Assembly: GCF_000003195.3 (NCBI RefSeq)
Contig: NC_012875.2
Coordinates: forward strand, 18,546,398 to 18,610,397
DNA length: 64,000 bases
Source of the DNA: Sorghum bicolor
Taxonomy: Eukaryota > Streptophyta > Magnoliopsida > Poales > Poaceae
Direction: 5' to 3'
Below the pieces are notes generated by a model. The model was not told where the DNA came from. It saw nothing but the letters and a program-made list of their open reading frames with translations, and did not search any database. The translations under genes and the position numbers were made by a program. Positions 10,830 through 21,878 of the stretch are shown here, one piece after another (position 1 is the first letter of the stretch; the number at the start of each line of letters is the position of its first letter).

Positions 10830-13800
10830 TGTAACGGAACCGCCCAAATTATAAGAGATTAAGCCTAATGGTGACCATTTGCACAGTCGAACCATCGAGC
10901 TTAAGCCCATATAATCCCGATAGTCCGTGAAATCTCGAAGGATTTCAAACCACACACATACATACAGCCAAGATCGTAATAAGTTCAGCGGACACCATTC
11001 ACAATTACATCCAGTTCGTAGCATTCATCACATTACATCGGAGTTCAATATAGTTATTACAAACCAAGTTCTCAAGTAGCGGAAGCTCATAGTTTTGAAA
11101 TAACACACACCCACTTAGTCTGATACAGTGCCATTTTGGATCATTCCCACAAAAGCAAAAGAGGAGCTAGAGTGACCATCGTCCTTGGTCTAGTCATCAC
11201 CTATTGCTGGGTACAAGCAGTGAATGCAATAACCATAGTACATCTTCCCATCTGCAAAACAACATGGGAATAGAACCCTAAGTACGAGAATGTACTCAGC
11301 TAGACTTACCCGTCATAAACCAAAAATTAAGACTCTTCAAGGATCATGAGGGCTGTATAGTGGGGTAGCTGAGACCTTTTGCAAAAACGCACTACTCAAC
11401 TAGAAGTACACCCTAACAATACCCAATCTTCTTTTAATTAGCTCAGGTTTGGTGTTATTACCTATCATCTAGATTTGCACATGTACTATTGCAAACAAGT
11501 GTTGCGATATGATGGTACCTCATCATAGCATTCATAAGTCATTACTCATCATAACCCAAGTGGTTCATAGTCCTTACTACGAGGACGAAGCTCATGTCAA
11601 GTGCTCACTATCCAGGAGCGATGGCGATTCGAATCGATTTCTAACCAGCTGGCGAGTTATTCCCCACACAAACCACACTCACTGATCAAGTGAGCTACAG
11701 ATCACCGTATTACACTATCTAGGACAAAATCGCGGGTTCTGCAGGCACCGCCAGTACCCGAGGACCGTTCCGGCGACCGAGGTATCCAAGGTATACCAAG
11801 GTTGCACGCCGCGCCCTCGTTGTTCTCCTCAACCATCACCAATACAGGGCATGGCGGCTCGACTCCCGGCTCGGATAATGTTCAGGCTTCGCAGTCAGAA
11901 CGACTTATCCTTCCAGCTATGTGTGGGTCATGCGTTCAACATGACAAGAGGGCCGTCAACGATCGGTCCTTAATCGACACAGGCAGGGGCACTACGGTCA
12001 ACTCCACCATAAGACTCTGCCCGGTCTCAAGTTCATTCCCACACTTGGTTACTTTTCCTCATAGCATTAACAACTAATTAAATAGGTGTCCACCTATATC
12101 TCGCAGGTGACAGGAAATCACCCGACTTCTACCGTGCTAAGCAAGCTAAACAGAGACTCCGAGCCTATCTACATAGGACAAGGTAGATAAACAGGTGGTA
12201 ATATCAAGAAGTATGCATCAACGGTATCAAGCAATTCCTATCACTTAAATGCAACATAGTAGAACAATCATAATATATCAATTAAGTTAGCGAGAATAGG
12301 GAGACTTAGAATGCTCCGGGGCTTGCCTTTCTCGAACGTGCTAGGCTTGTGGTCCGGGCACTCCTGCAGCTCTCCTTCCGGCTTGAGTCCTCCCGGAAGT
12401 TCCTGCTCCTGGGTCTCCTCTTGCTCCTCGGGTCCCACCTCATTCTCCTGCGAGCCTGTATGATGCATATGTGCTCATGAGCGGAGTGCGAGATGCCCGG
12501 GGTGCAATGCTTATGCAAGTGGGTACCAGATGGTCATGACATGGTGCATAAATGACATAGGTGATTATTTCTACAAGGCAGTCAACATCATCCAAGAACA
12601 TGTACTCAAATTAAGCATCTATTCCATTCTCTTCTACAAGTTGTTTTCATGGTTAACCAGCAAGCTAACATAATACTTCAAAGACACACCAAACACCCTT
12701 TATTCCATTTAACTTATGCATAACAAATCATACTTTATTTTAGTTATTATTGGGCCTAAAACAGTAGCATGTACTTCTGCTTATCAATAAATTCCACAAA
12801 AATTACAGTGGATTACTGGTCAAGCATAAAGTCTACCATAAATTTTTCATAATATTTGGACACTCAATTTGGCCTACAAAAATTACAAGATTACTCAATA
12901 TAATTAAGTATAAATACCCTACTGTTCACCAAGTGTCAAACAACAGATTTCATATTTTTATAAATTACTTACTACCATAAGAAACACCCACAAAAATTTC
13001 CAAATTAATTGCATGATCCAATTATTCATTAAAAATCAAAAACCACTGCCATGCAAGCAATTAAATCATCATAATTTAATTTATACAGCAAATATTGTGT
13101 GACATATTTTTCCCACAAGCTAAACATCCATGCACAGCTAACAAAACAAGTTTCACATTTTTCTGAGTCATATTCGAATTATTGTGCATTTTCTAAATAT
13201 CAGCAAAAACATGGATTAAATACATTTGTACAGAAAAGTTGTTCAACCATGACATGCAATTACACCAAAAGGTAGATCTTGAATTATAGAACACACCAAA
13301 ACTTATTTCATCATTTTTGGAGCTATGGATCTCAAGATATATATTTAATACCATTTAAATCATTTTCTATAAAATCTTTTAAAACGAAAATCGACTTAAA
13401 ACGCTAAGTGCACCCGGATTCAAACCCTTAGAGGCGCTGACAGGCGGGACCCGTGAGTCAGCTGACCCCACTTGTCAGCCACCCCTTGACTCCGCGGCCA
13501 AAGATTGGCCAGAATCTCACCGCCGGTGAGGTCTCCGGCGACAACGGGGGCACCTCCAGCTTCGCGAGAGCGAGACGAGCCTAGCCGTGCCCTTTTTGGC
13601 GCCTAACGAGCACCGGAACTACCTCGCCGTCGAGAATGGCGGACGCGGCGGCGCTGCTCGCCGTGGTCCGGCCATTTCGCGGCGGTAGAGCGTGCGCTAG
13701 TGACGGGGAAAGATGCGCAATGCCAAGGCGAAGCTAACGCACCTACGAACGCAAGCAATGGCGGAGAGGAGAGGGAGAACCGCGCGAGCCGAGAGGTCGT

Positions 13801-14777
13801 CGGAGCTCTGACTCACTCCGGTGAGCTCTACCGAACACGCGGGGCTTACCAAGCGCGGTTGAGCGCGAGCACGGGGTGCGGAATGGCGAGACGGACTCGC
13901 TGGTGCTTGCGGATGGGAGGGAGGAGGCTGGAGCTGGCAGGGAGAAAAGCTCCGAGCGTCGGCGACAATGGCGCGCGGCGGTGCTGTTGCTACTGCGGGT
14001 GAGCGAGAGAGAGGGCGAGAGCGCGAGCAGAGGGGTGCATCTGGCAGTGGGGACGGAGGCGAACGCGGCCGGACGCACCTGGTGGCCTACCAGGCCGCGT
14101 CGAATCCGCCGCATGCGCGCCACGCGGCGGCCGAGCTCTGTCGGCTCGCCACGGCGGCATGGCGCGGCCGTCCGCGCGCGTGGACACGGCGCGGGCGCGA
14201 GCGCGGGGAAGGGGAAAGCGCGGGTGCGGGGAGGCCGGGCCGGCTTCGCTAGCTGGGCCGGTTGGTTGGCACCGGCCCGCCAGTGAACAGCCCCCCTTTC
14301 CCTTTTTTTTAATTTATTTTTCCCAAAAAGCTTAAATGAGATTTTTGAAGCTTTTGCAAACTTTTTCAGGGGTTGAAGTAAAAAGAAGAATTGTTCCTCA
14401 CAAAATCCTCTACAACTTTGCTTGCAGATGCAAATCCAAATTCCAAACAGAATTTGGATCACAAATCAAAACTAGTTCTAGGTTTTCAAATAAATTCATT
14501 TTAGGGATTTTTGTATAAAATCCATTTCTCAATTTCTATAGCTCCAAAAATTTCACAAAATTACTCTTAATTCTTCTAAAACATATTTCAACCTGTTTTG
14601 GGCCTCACAAGGATTTTTGAAACATGCATACTATTTTTATCATATTTAATTCACATAAATTAAGCACATAAAATCATACTTGAATTAATGCCATGCTCAT
14701 GTGATGCTATGCTTAATGAGAATGCTTAGGAAAGGGTTTATGAGACTAAGTGCATGCTTAACACGTAGGGTGTTACA
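10830..14777 (-). repeat. 3' LTR of chromovirus C1 (3948 bp)
   Basis: On the minus strand it begins TGTAACACCCTACG (at 14777) and ends GGTTCCGTTACA (at 10830), so TG...CA with terminal similarity TGTAAC/GTTACA. The minus-strand PPT abuts it at 14778-14790. LTRs of 3-4 kb fit the Tekay/Del branch of chromoviruses. A strongly GC-rich island spans about 13430-14290 in an otherwise AT-rich LTR. The long ORFs there (13743-14462 minus, 13876-14286 plus) are compositional artefacts. The left flank CTGGC (10825-10829) is a candidate target-site half. Confidence 0.75.
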
Positions 14778-14793
14778 TCCCTTCCCCCATTAG
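14778..14793 (-). other. Polypurine tract of C1
   Basis: Minus strand reads GGGGGAAGGGA directly before the LTR start. This is the primer for plus-strand DNA synthesis in LTR retrotransposons. Confidence 0.7.
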
Positions 14794-15530
14794 GGAAATC
14801 TCGTCCCGAGATTTTGGGTTACTATCCATTTCTTATGAAATTTTGGGTAAACAGTTTTTAGGTAACCCTCGGTTTCCCAGGTGGCATCTCTATCATCGTA
14901 ATGACTCCACACCACCTTGTAAGTTTTGACAACTCTATTCCGGGTTACCCGCTCCTTGGTATCTACGATATCCACCGGTTGCTCTTTATATTCCAAATCT
15001 GCTTTTATCTTGATTCCTCGAGGTTCAATCCTCTGTTCGGGTACTTTCATACATTTCCTCAGCTGGGACACATGAAAAAACGGAAAGATTGAGCTCAACT
15101 CTTCAGGTAGCTGAATCTTGTAGGCCATAGGGCCCTTTCGTTCTAGTATCTGATACGGTCTGACATATCTAGGTGCAAGCTTGCTTCTAACGCGGAAATG
15201 TTTAACCTTCTTCATTTGCGTAACTTTGAGGTAAACATAGTCACAAACCTTGAACTCATGTGTCCTTCTTCTCTTGTCGGCATAACTCTTTTGTCGTGAT
15301 TGTGCCGCTCTCATATGTTGTTGTATGATTTGCACCCTCTTCTCAGCCTCGTTCACGAAGTTGATACCATAATATCTTCTTTCACCGGGTTCGACCTAGT
15401 TTAACGGAGTTCTACACTTTCGACCATACAAAGCTTCGAACGGAGCCAGCTTGATACTCTCTTGATGGCTATTGTTGTAAGAGAATTCAGCCAAAGGTAA
15501 CCATGATTCCCAAGATCCCCTTGACGATAA
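14790..15530 (-). pseudogene. C1 integrase C-terminus with chromodomain
   Basis: Continuation of the C1 pol frame downstream of the solo LTR. It carries the integrase C-terminal region ([20 protein letters not shown], then a DYVYLKV module) and ends in a chromodomain (EQPVDIVDTKERVTRNRVV, VVWSHYDDRDATWETEGYL). Chromodomains of this kind are known to steer integration to heterochromatin through H3K9 methylation marks. One in-frame TAG lies near 15393-15395. The insertion plus its TSD is 1659 bases, so the frame is the same on both sides. Confidence 0.85.
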
Positions 15531-17184
15531 TGTTGACGGTCCTTAAGTATCAAATTTAATTATCAAATAAACAAAGAAAAGGATCCAAATGAAATCAACA
15601 TCCAGACTTAGGGTTTTATCTGACAGAATTCCACGAGTTTTGGTGTTTGTCTATTTCTGCAGGGGGTTATCAGGAAATACGGAAGAAAGCCCCACACGTC
15701 GGGATTACATAGAGATATTAATGTGCCACGAAATTATCTTACATCTAGAAGACTCTAGAAGCCACGGGAAGAAAGCGGAAGCCGAACGGGGCCAGAGGCA
15801 GGGCGCCCGCCCTCCTGCCCTGGGCGCCCGCCCTCTGTTGGAGTCCAATCAGGACTCTGTTTCGTGTGAGATCTCCACCGACCTAAAGGATCAAGGATAA
15901 CCGTTCAATCTATGTCGGTTTGATCCACCGGCCCATATTCACTTGAAGGGACTATAAAACCAGACCCCCTGCCCTGGAGGAGAGAGCCTCTCAACCCTAA
16001 TTCATTATTCTCAAGGGAGAAGAAGCCTCTGATCAAGATTAGAGCCACCACATCAATTAGATATCTAGATTAGCATGGCTACATAGGATTAGAACTAGAA
16101 GGAGTCAATCTTCGATTGGTTTCTGGATCTGTCAAGAGGATTCTTGGTAATTCTCTAATTGTGCTTCTTATTATTCTTCTAATTATCTTTGTTCTTCAAT
16201 ATTATGAATATGACTTTGTTCTACTTCAATATATTGCTTATGACTTTGCTCTACTTGCTTATATTCAAGATTATATTGTTCTTAGTTTATCATAGTTATG
16301 TACTTGGCTTAGTTAGATTGGATCTATATTCATGCTTAGGATCGTATAGCATTTATCCATCGGATCCATGGGTAAATGATAGATATTGTGTAGGCGTGGT
16401 GCTTATACCGTATTTATCTACGATTGTACCCAATATGCCAGTTCGTGGGGTAGTTCGTGATAGTGACAGCTTCATTGATTCTTATATAGTCCCCCTCTCG
16501 TGTATTGGGCTGGCAGAGCAACATTATTACAGGGGAGTGATTGCTATGTTTCTCATTTACCTTGCTAATATCACTATGCATGAGCGTAGTCTTGTCTCAC
16601 AATGATTGCTATGTATGCTTGCACTAATTATGATAATGCTAGACTATATAGTTGAGAATAACTTAGGGAATATTCTTGTAGTTCGTTCTAATACCATGCT
16701 AATGACTTTCTAGAGTATCTAATTGAGGTGCTTATCATATTTATTATGTGGCTAGATCAGATTAATTATCTTTGTCACTATTCATTATTTCATATATCTT
16801 TTATGTGACACTTATCCCTGTATGCAAGAGTTAGATATAATGTTATCAATTATACATGAAATGATAGATGCTCAATCTCATATTCTATTCTGTAATCAAT
16901 AGTGATGATTGTTAATCCCTTCCCAGTGGTAAAAATATAAATAACGATACCTGGAATACTTCCCGGTTAAAATGCTACATCGGTATTAATCTGTGCGCTT
17001 GCAGATCCCATTCATTATTTATTTAGAAGAGCAATTGCATATTTCAATACCGCGTCTCTCATGTCATGCTGGGGATGACAACTTGGCTTAAGTGGTGTGA
17101 GATATAGGTTTGGCATTTTTGGCACCGTTACTAGATTTAGAGAACTTAGTCTACTTTTGGTAATGATGTTAAGAATACCCAACA
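15531..17184 (+). repeat. Solo LTR of the B family in C1 integrase (1654 bp)
   Basis: TGTTGACGGTCC...AATACCCAACA, the same length and ends as both LTRs of element B. Direct repeats GATAA flank it (15526-15530 and 17185-17189), so a full element inserted and then recombined between its LTRs. TATAAAA at 15953-15959 and GGGCGCCCGCCC blocks near 15802-15833. The LTR ORFs (15589-15900, 16189-16605) recur in all B LTRs but need not be translated. Confidence 0.95.
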
Positions 17185-20059
17185 GATAACACACAAGCTC
17201 TCAGCATATCTTTGAGCACTTGATTGAGTTTTTCCGTTTGGACCGAGGTTTGGGGATGATACGCTGTGCTTCTTATCAGACTAGTCCCCAAACTCTTATG
17301 CATTCGCTCCCAAAAGTGAGCGGTGAACTGCGGTCCTCTGTCCGATATGATGGTCTTGGGAATACCATGCAACTTGACAATCTCAGCCATGTATATATCA
17401 GCATACTCAGGATGTCTATACGTGTTCTTAACTAGGACGAAATGAGCCGACTTGGTCAATCGATCTACAATCACCCAAATCGAGTCATCCCCCCTTCGTG
17501 CTGTCGGCAAACCTGTGATAAAGTCCATACTGACCTCTTCCCACTTCCACTATGGAACCGACAATGGTTGCAACAGCCCTGCAGGTTTCATGTGTATAGC
17601 TTTGACTCTGCAACACGTGTCACAACGGGCCACATATGCGGCTATCTTTTTCTTCATTTTGGTCCACCAAAAGTGAGACCTCAGGTCTTGATACATCTTA
17701 CTACTACTAGGATGGATAGAAAGCTTTGAGAGATGTGCTTCATCCATGATGTGATTCTTTAGTTCTCGATTCTTCGAAACTACCAACCGGTGCTGAAACC
17801 ATAATACACCTTTTTCATCAACTCGGAATTCAGTCTTTAGGTCACTTTTGATCTTCTCTTTGATGTGAGAAATACCCTTATCTGTTTTCTGACCTTCGAT
17901 GACTTGACTTTCGAGTGAACAACTAAGCTATATGTGACACAAAACTTCAGGATGCATGAGATTGAAACCATCTTCAAACAAAGGTTGAACCACTTGATAG
18001 TGTGGTTTGCGACTCAAGGCGTCTGCTACCACATTAGCCTTGCCTGGGTGATAGTGGACCTCTAGATCGTAATCCTTGATCAGCTCTAACCATCTTTGCT
18101 GCCTCATGTTCAGCTCGGACTGAGTAAAAATGTACTTTAGGCTCTTATGATACATGTAGATGTGACATTTATTCCCCAGCAGATAATTCCTCTAGATATT
18201 CAGAGCGTGTACTACCGCTGCTAGCTCGAGGTCGTGAGTCGGATAGTTGACTTCATGCTTTCTTAACTGTCATGAAGCATAAGCTATAACTCGGCCCTCT
18301 TGCATCAGCACACATCCTAAACCACTACTCAATGCGTCACAAAACACATCAAAAGGCTTTTCGATATTTGGTTGTGCCAGAACATGGGCGGTGGTCAGCA
18401 ACTTTCGCAACGTGCGGAAGGCTACTTCACACCCTTCCGTCCAAACAAACTTATGATCTTTTTGTAGCAAACTGGTCATTGTCTTGGCAATATTGGAGAA
18501 GTCGGGTATGAAACGACGGTAATACCCGGTTAGACCCAGAAAGCTTCGAACTTCCGAGACAGAAGGTGGTGCCTTCCAGTCCATGACTTCCTATACCTTT
18601 GATAGATCCACAGCAATCCCTTCTTCTGACAGAATGTGCCCGAGGAAAGGAACTTTCTTCAGCCAGAACTCGCACTTGCTGAACTTTGCATACAACTGAT
18701 GTTCTCGTGTTCGTGTTAGCATGACTCTTAGATGCTTGGCGTGATCTTGCTCATTCTCTGAATAGACCAGAATGTCATCGATGAACACCACAACAAACTT
18801 GTCTAACTCTGGCATAAAGACTGAGTTCATCAGATACATAAAGTATGTAGGAGCATTCGTCAATCCAAACGACATGACAAGATACTCATACAACCCATAT
18901 CTGGTGGAAAAAGCAGTCTTTGGTATATCTTGTGGACGGATCTTGATTTGGTGATATCCGGACCTCAAATCTATCTTAGAGAACACTTTCGCCTTGGACA
19001 AATGGTCAAACAAGATATCAATCCTTGGCAAGGGATACTTATTCTTAATTGTTACCGCATTGAGTGGATGATATTCCACGCACATGCGCAGTGATTGAAC
19101 CTTCTTTTTTACAAACAATGCTAGACAGCCCCATTCTGACGAACTTGGCCGGATGAAACCTTTATCAAGCAACTCCTTTAGTTGATTCTTCAATTCAGCG
19201 AGCTCATTAGGCGGCATCCAGTATGGCCTTCTAGAGATCGGTGTTGTACCTGGTATCAACTCTATTGCAAACTCTACTTCCCTATCGAGGGGAAGTCCTG
19301 GCAACTCCTCCAGAAAAACATCAGGGAACTCGCAGACCACTGGGATTTGTGGCAAAGGAACTACTTGAGTACCACAGGAGATGCTTGCGAAGTCAAACCG
19401 ACGAGGTAGAGGTACTTGAAAGGAACCACTACCTTGGGGTTCTCTGAGAGATATCACCCTTTTTCCAGCATCTATGACAGCACCCCACTCCTTCATCCAG
19501 TTCATGCCCATGATAACATCCAAGACTAACCCAGGCATGACTACCAGATTTACTCGAAACACACGGTTACTTATATCCAGGGTTGCCCCTCAGACCACTT
19601 TATTCGTCAACACATCTGCCCCTCCTGAGCTGATGAGATAGCCATAACCAGATCTGTAACTGCTTGGTCATGCTTTTGTGCAAATGCTTGACTCATGAAT
19701 GAATGCGATGATCTAGAATCAAACAAAACAACTGCGAGATGTTGGTTGATAGGAAACATACCAGCTGTTATCGGTTCTCCTTCCGGGATCTCCTCTATCG
19801 AGGTATGGTGCACACGGGCTGGGTAGGTTGTCTGCGGCTTCTTGGGGTAGGGACATTCCTTAGCAAAATGCCCCATCTTGTGGCAATTATAGCACGGCCC
19901 CTTGGTCATGTTGTTGGCAGCGGGTGCTGCAGCTTGATTCGCCTTTGGCTTGGCCAGAGCCACTGCTACCTTGTACAGCTTCTGCTGCGTTGGGTGCCCT
20001 GTGTTCCTTCTCTGCGGCGGTCAGAACCTAGCACCTGGGGCAGGAGGACGATACTGCTG
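17185..20059 (-). pseudogene. C1 gag zinc knuckle, protease, RT, RNase H and integrase core
   Basis: Minus-strand polyprotein, read leftward. CCHC knuckle CYNCHKMGHFAKEC near 19900; aspartic protease (LFDSRSSHSFM) near 19710; RT with [34 protein letters not shown] and the active-site strand [12 protein letters not shown] near 18780; RNase H with [12 protein letters not shown] and [13 protein letters not shown]; integrase HHCC region (ARCDTCCRVKAIH) and DDE core (MDFITGLPT, ISDRGPQFTAHF). RT to integrase stays in one frame, broken only by stop codons (18591, 18270, near 18191, 17928, 17550). One frameshift lies in the protease near 19640. It encodes the copying and insertion machinery of a chromovirus but cannot be expressed intact. 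Confidence 0.85.
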
Positions 20060-20064
20060 ACGTC

Positions 20065-21718
20065 TGTTGAAGGTCCTTAAGTATCAAATTTAATTATCAA
20101 ATAAATAAAGAAAAGGATCCAAATGAAATCAACATCTAGACTTAGGGTTTTATGTGATAGAATTCCATGAGTTTTGGTGTTTGTCCATTTCTGCAGGGGG
20201 TTATCAGGAAATATGGAAGAAAGGCCCACACGTCGGGATTACATAGAGATATTAACGTGCCGCGCAATTATCTTACATCTAGAAGACTCCAGAAGCCCCG
20301 AGACCGAAGCGGAGACGAAACGGGGCCAGAGGCAGGGCGCCCGCCCTGTTCCCCTGGGCGCCCGCCCCCTCCCAGAGTCCAATCAGGACTCTGCTTCGTG
20401 GGAGATCTCCACTGACCTAAAGGATGAATCTAAACCATACAATCTATGTCGGTTTGATCCAACGGCCCATATTCACTTGAAGGGACTATAAAACCAGACC
20501 CCCTGGCCCCTAGAGGAGAGAGCCTCTCAACCCAAATTCATTGTTCCTCAAGGGAGAAGAAGCCTCTGATCAAGATTAGAGCCACCACATCAATTAGATA
20601 TCTAGATTAGCATAGCTACATAGGATTAGAACTAGAAGGAGTCAATCTTCGATTGGTTTCCGAATCTGTCAGGAGGATTCTTGGTAATTCTCTAATTGTT
20701 CTTCTAATTGCTTTCTAATTATCTTTGTTCTTCAATATTATGAATATGACTTTGTTCTACTTCAATATATTGCTTATGACTTTGCTCTACTTGCTTATAT
20801 TCAAGATTATATTGTTCTTAGTTTATCATACTTATGTACTTGGCTTAGTTAGATTGGATCTATATACATGCTTAGGATAGTATAGCATTTATCCATTGGA
20901 TCCATGGGTAAATGATAGATATTGTGTAGGCGTGGTGCTTATACTGTATTTATCTGCGATTGTACCCAATATGCCAGATGGTGGGGTAGTTCGTGATAGT
21001 GACAGCTTCATTGATTCTTATATAGTCCCCCTCTCGTGTATTGGGCTGGCAGAGCAATATTATTACAGGGGAGTGATTGCTATGTTTCTCATTTACCTTT
21101 CTAATATCACTATGCATGGGCGTAGTCTTGTGTCACAATGATTGCTAAGTATGCTTGCACTAATTATGATAATGCTAGACTATATAGTTGAGAAAAACTT
21201 AGGGAATGTTCTTGTAGTTCGTTCTAATACCATGCTAATGACTTTCTAGAGTATCTAATTGAGGTGCTTATCATATTTATTATGTGGCTAGATCAGATTA
21301 ATTATCTTTGTCACTATTCATTATTTCATATATCCTTTATGTGACACTTATCCCTGTATGCAAGAGTTAGATATAATGTTCTCAATTATACATGGAATGA
21401 TAGATGCTCAATCTCATATTCTATTCTGTAATCGATAGTGATGATTGTTAATCCCTTCCCAGTGGTAAAAATATAAATAACGATACCTGGAATACTTCCC
21501 GGTTAAAATGCTACATCGGTATTAATCTGTGCGCTTGCAGATCCCATTCATTATTTATTTAGAAGAGCAATTGCATATTTCAATACCGCGTCTCTTATGT
21601 CATGCTGGGGATGACAACTTGGCTTAAGTGGTGTGAGGGATAGGTTTGGCATTTTTAGCACCGTTACTAGATTTAGAACTTAGTCTACTTTTGGTAATGA
21701 TGTTAAGAATACCCAACA
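20065..21718 (+). repeat. 5' LTR of element B
   Basis: TGTTGAAGG...AATACCCAACA. TATAAAA at 20487-20493 lies below a block shared with the A-family LTRs (TGTCGGTTTGATCC). Two GGGCGCCCGCCC motifs at 20335-20346 and 20356-20367. Confidence 0.95.
20487..20493 (+). promoter_or_regulatory. LTR TATA box of element B
   Basis: TATAAAA about 30 bases after the conserved TGTCGGTTTGATCC block. The same arrangement recurs at 15953-15959 and 27091-27097, and in reverse at 48249-48255. Confidence 0.7.
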
Positions 21719-21726
21719 AGCATTTT

Positions 21727-21744
21727 TGGCGCCGTTGCCGGGGA
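21727..21744 (+). other. Primer-binding site of element B (tRNA-Asp)
   Basis: TGGCGCCGTTGCCGGGGA, 8 bases after the LTR end, complementary to the 3' end of plant tRNA-Asp. Identical to the PBS of A2. Confidence 0.9.
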
Positions 21745-21878
21745 TGGTTGACTACTAATCAAGAATGGAATAAACGATTTTGAGTTATCATTCGCAGCAC
21801 TAATATGATTGAGCTTATCTATTCTCTCATACAGTTTTACCCCGATATTTTTCTATTTTATCTTATGCAGGGGAATGT

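Noticed and set aside
13743..14462. 239-codon minus-strand ORF in the C1 LTR
   Set aside because: GC-rich composition keeps several frames open on both strands; low-complexity Arg/Pro/Ala content and no known domain; lies inside an LTR.
16189..16605. 138-codon LTR ORF repeated at 20896 and 27329
   Set aside because: It recurs only because the LTR is repeated; hydrophobic start reflects AT-rich sequence. Kept only as a conservation note.
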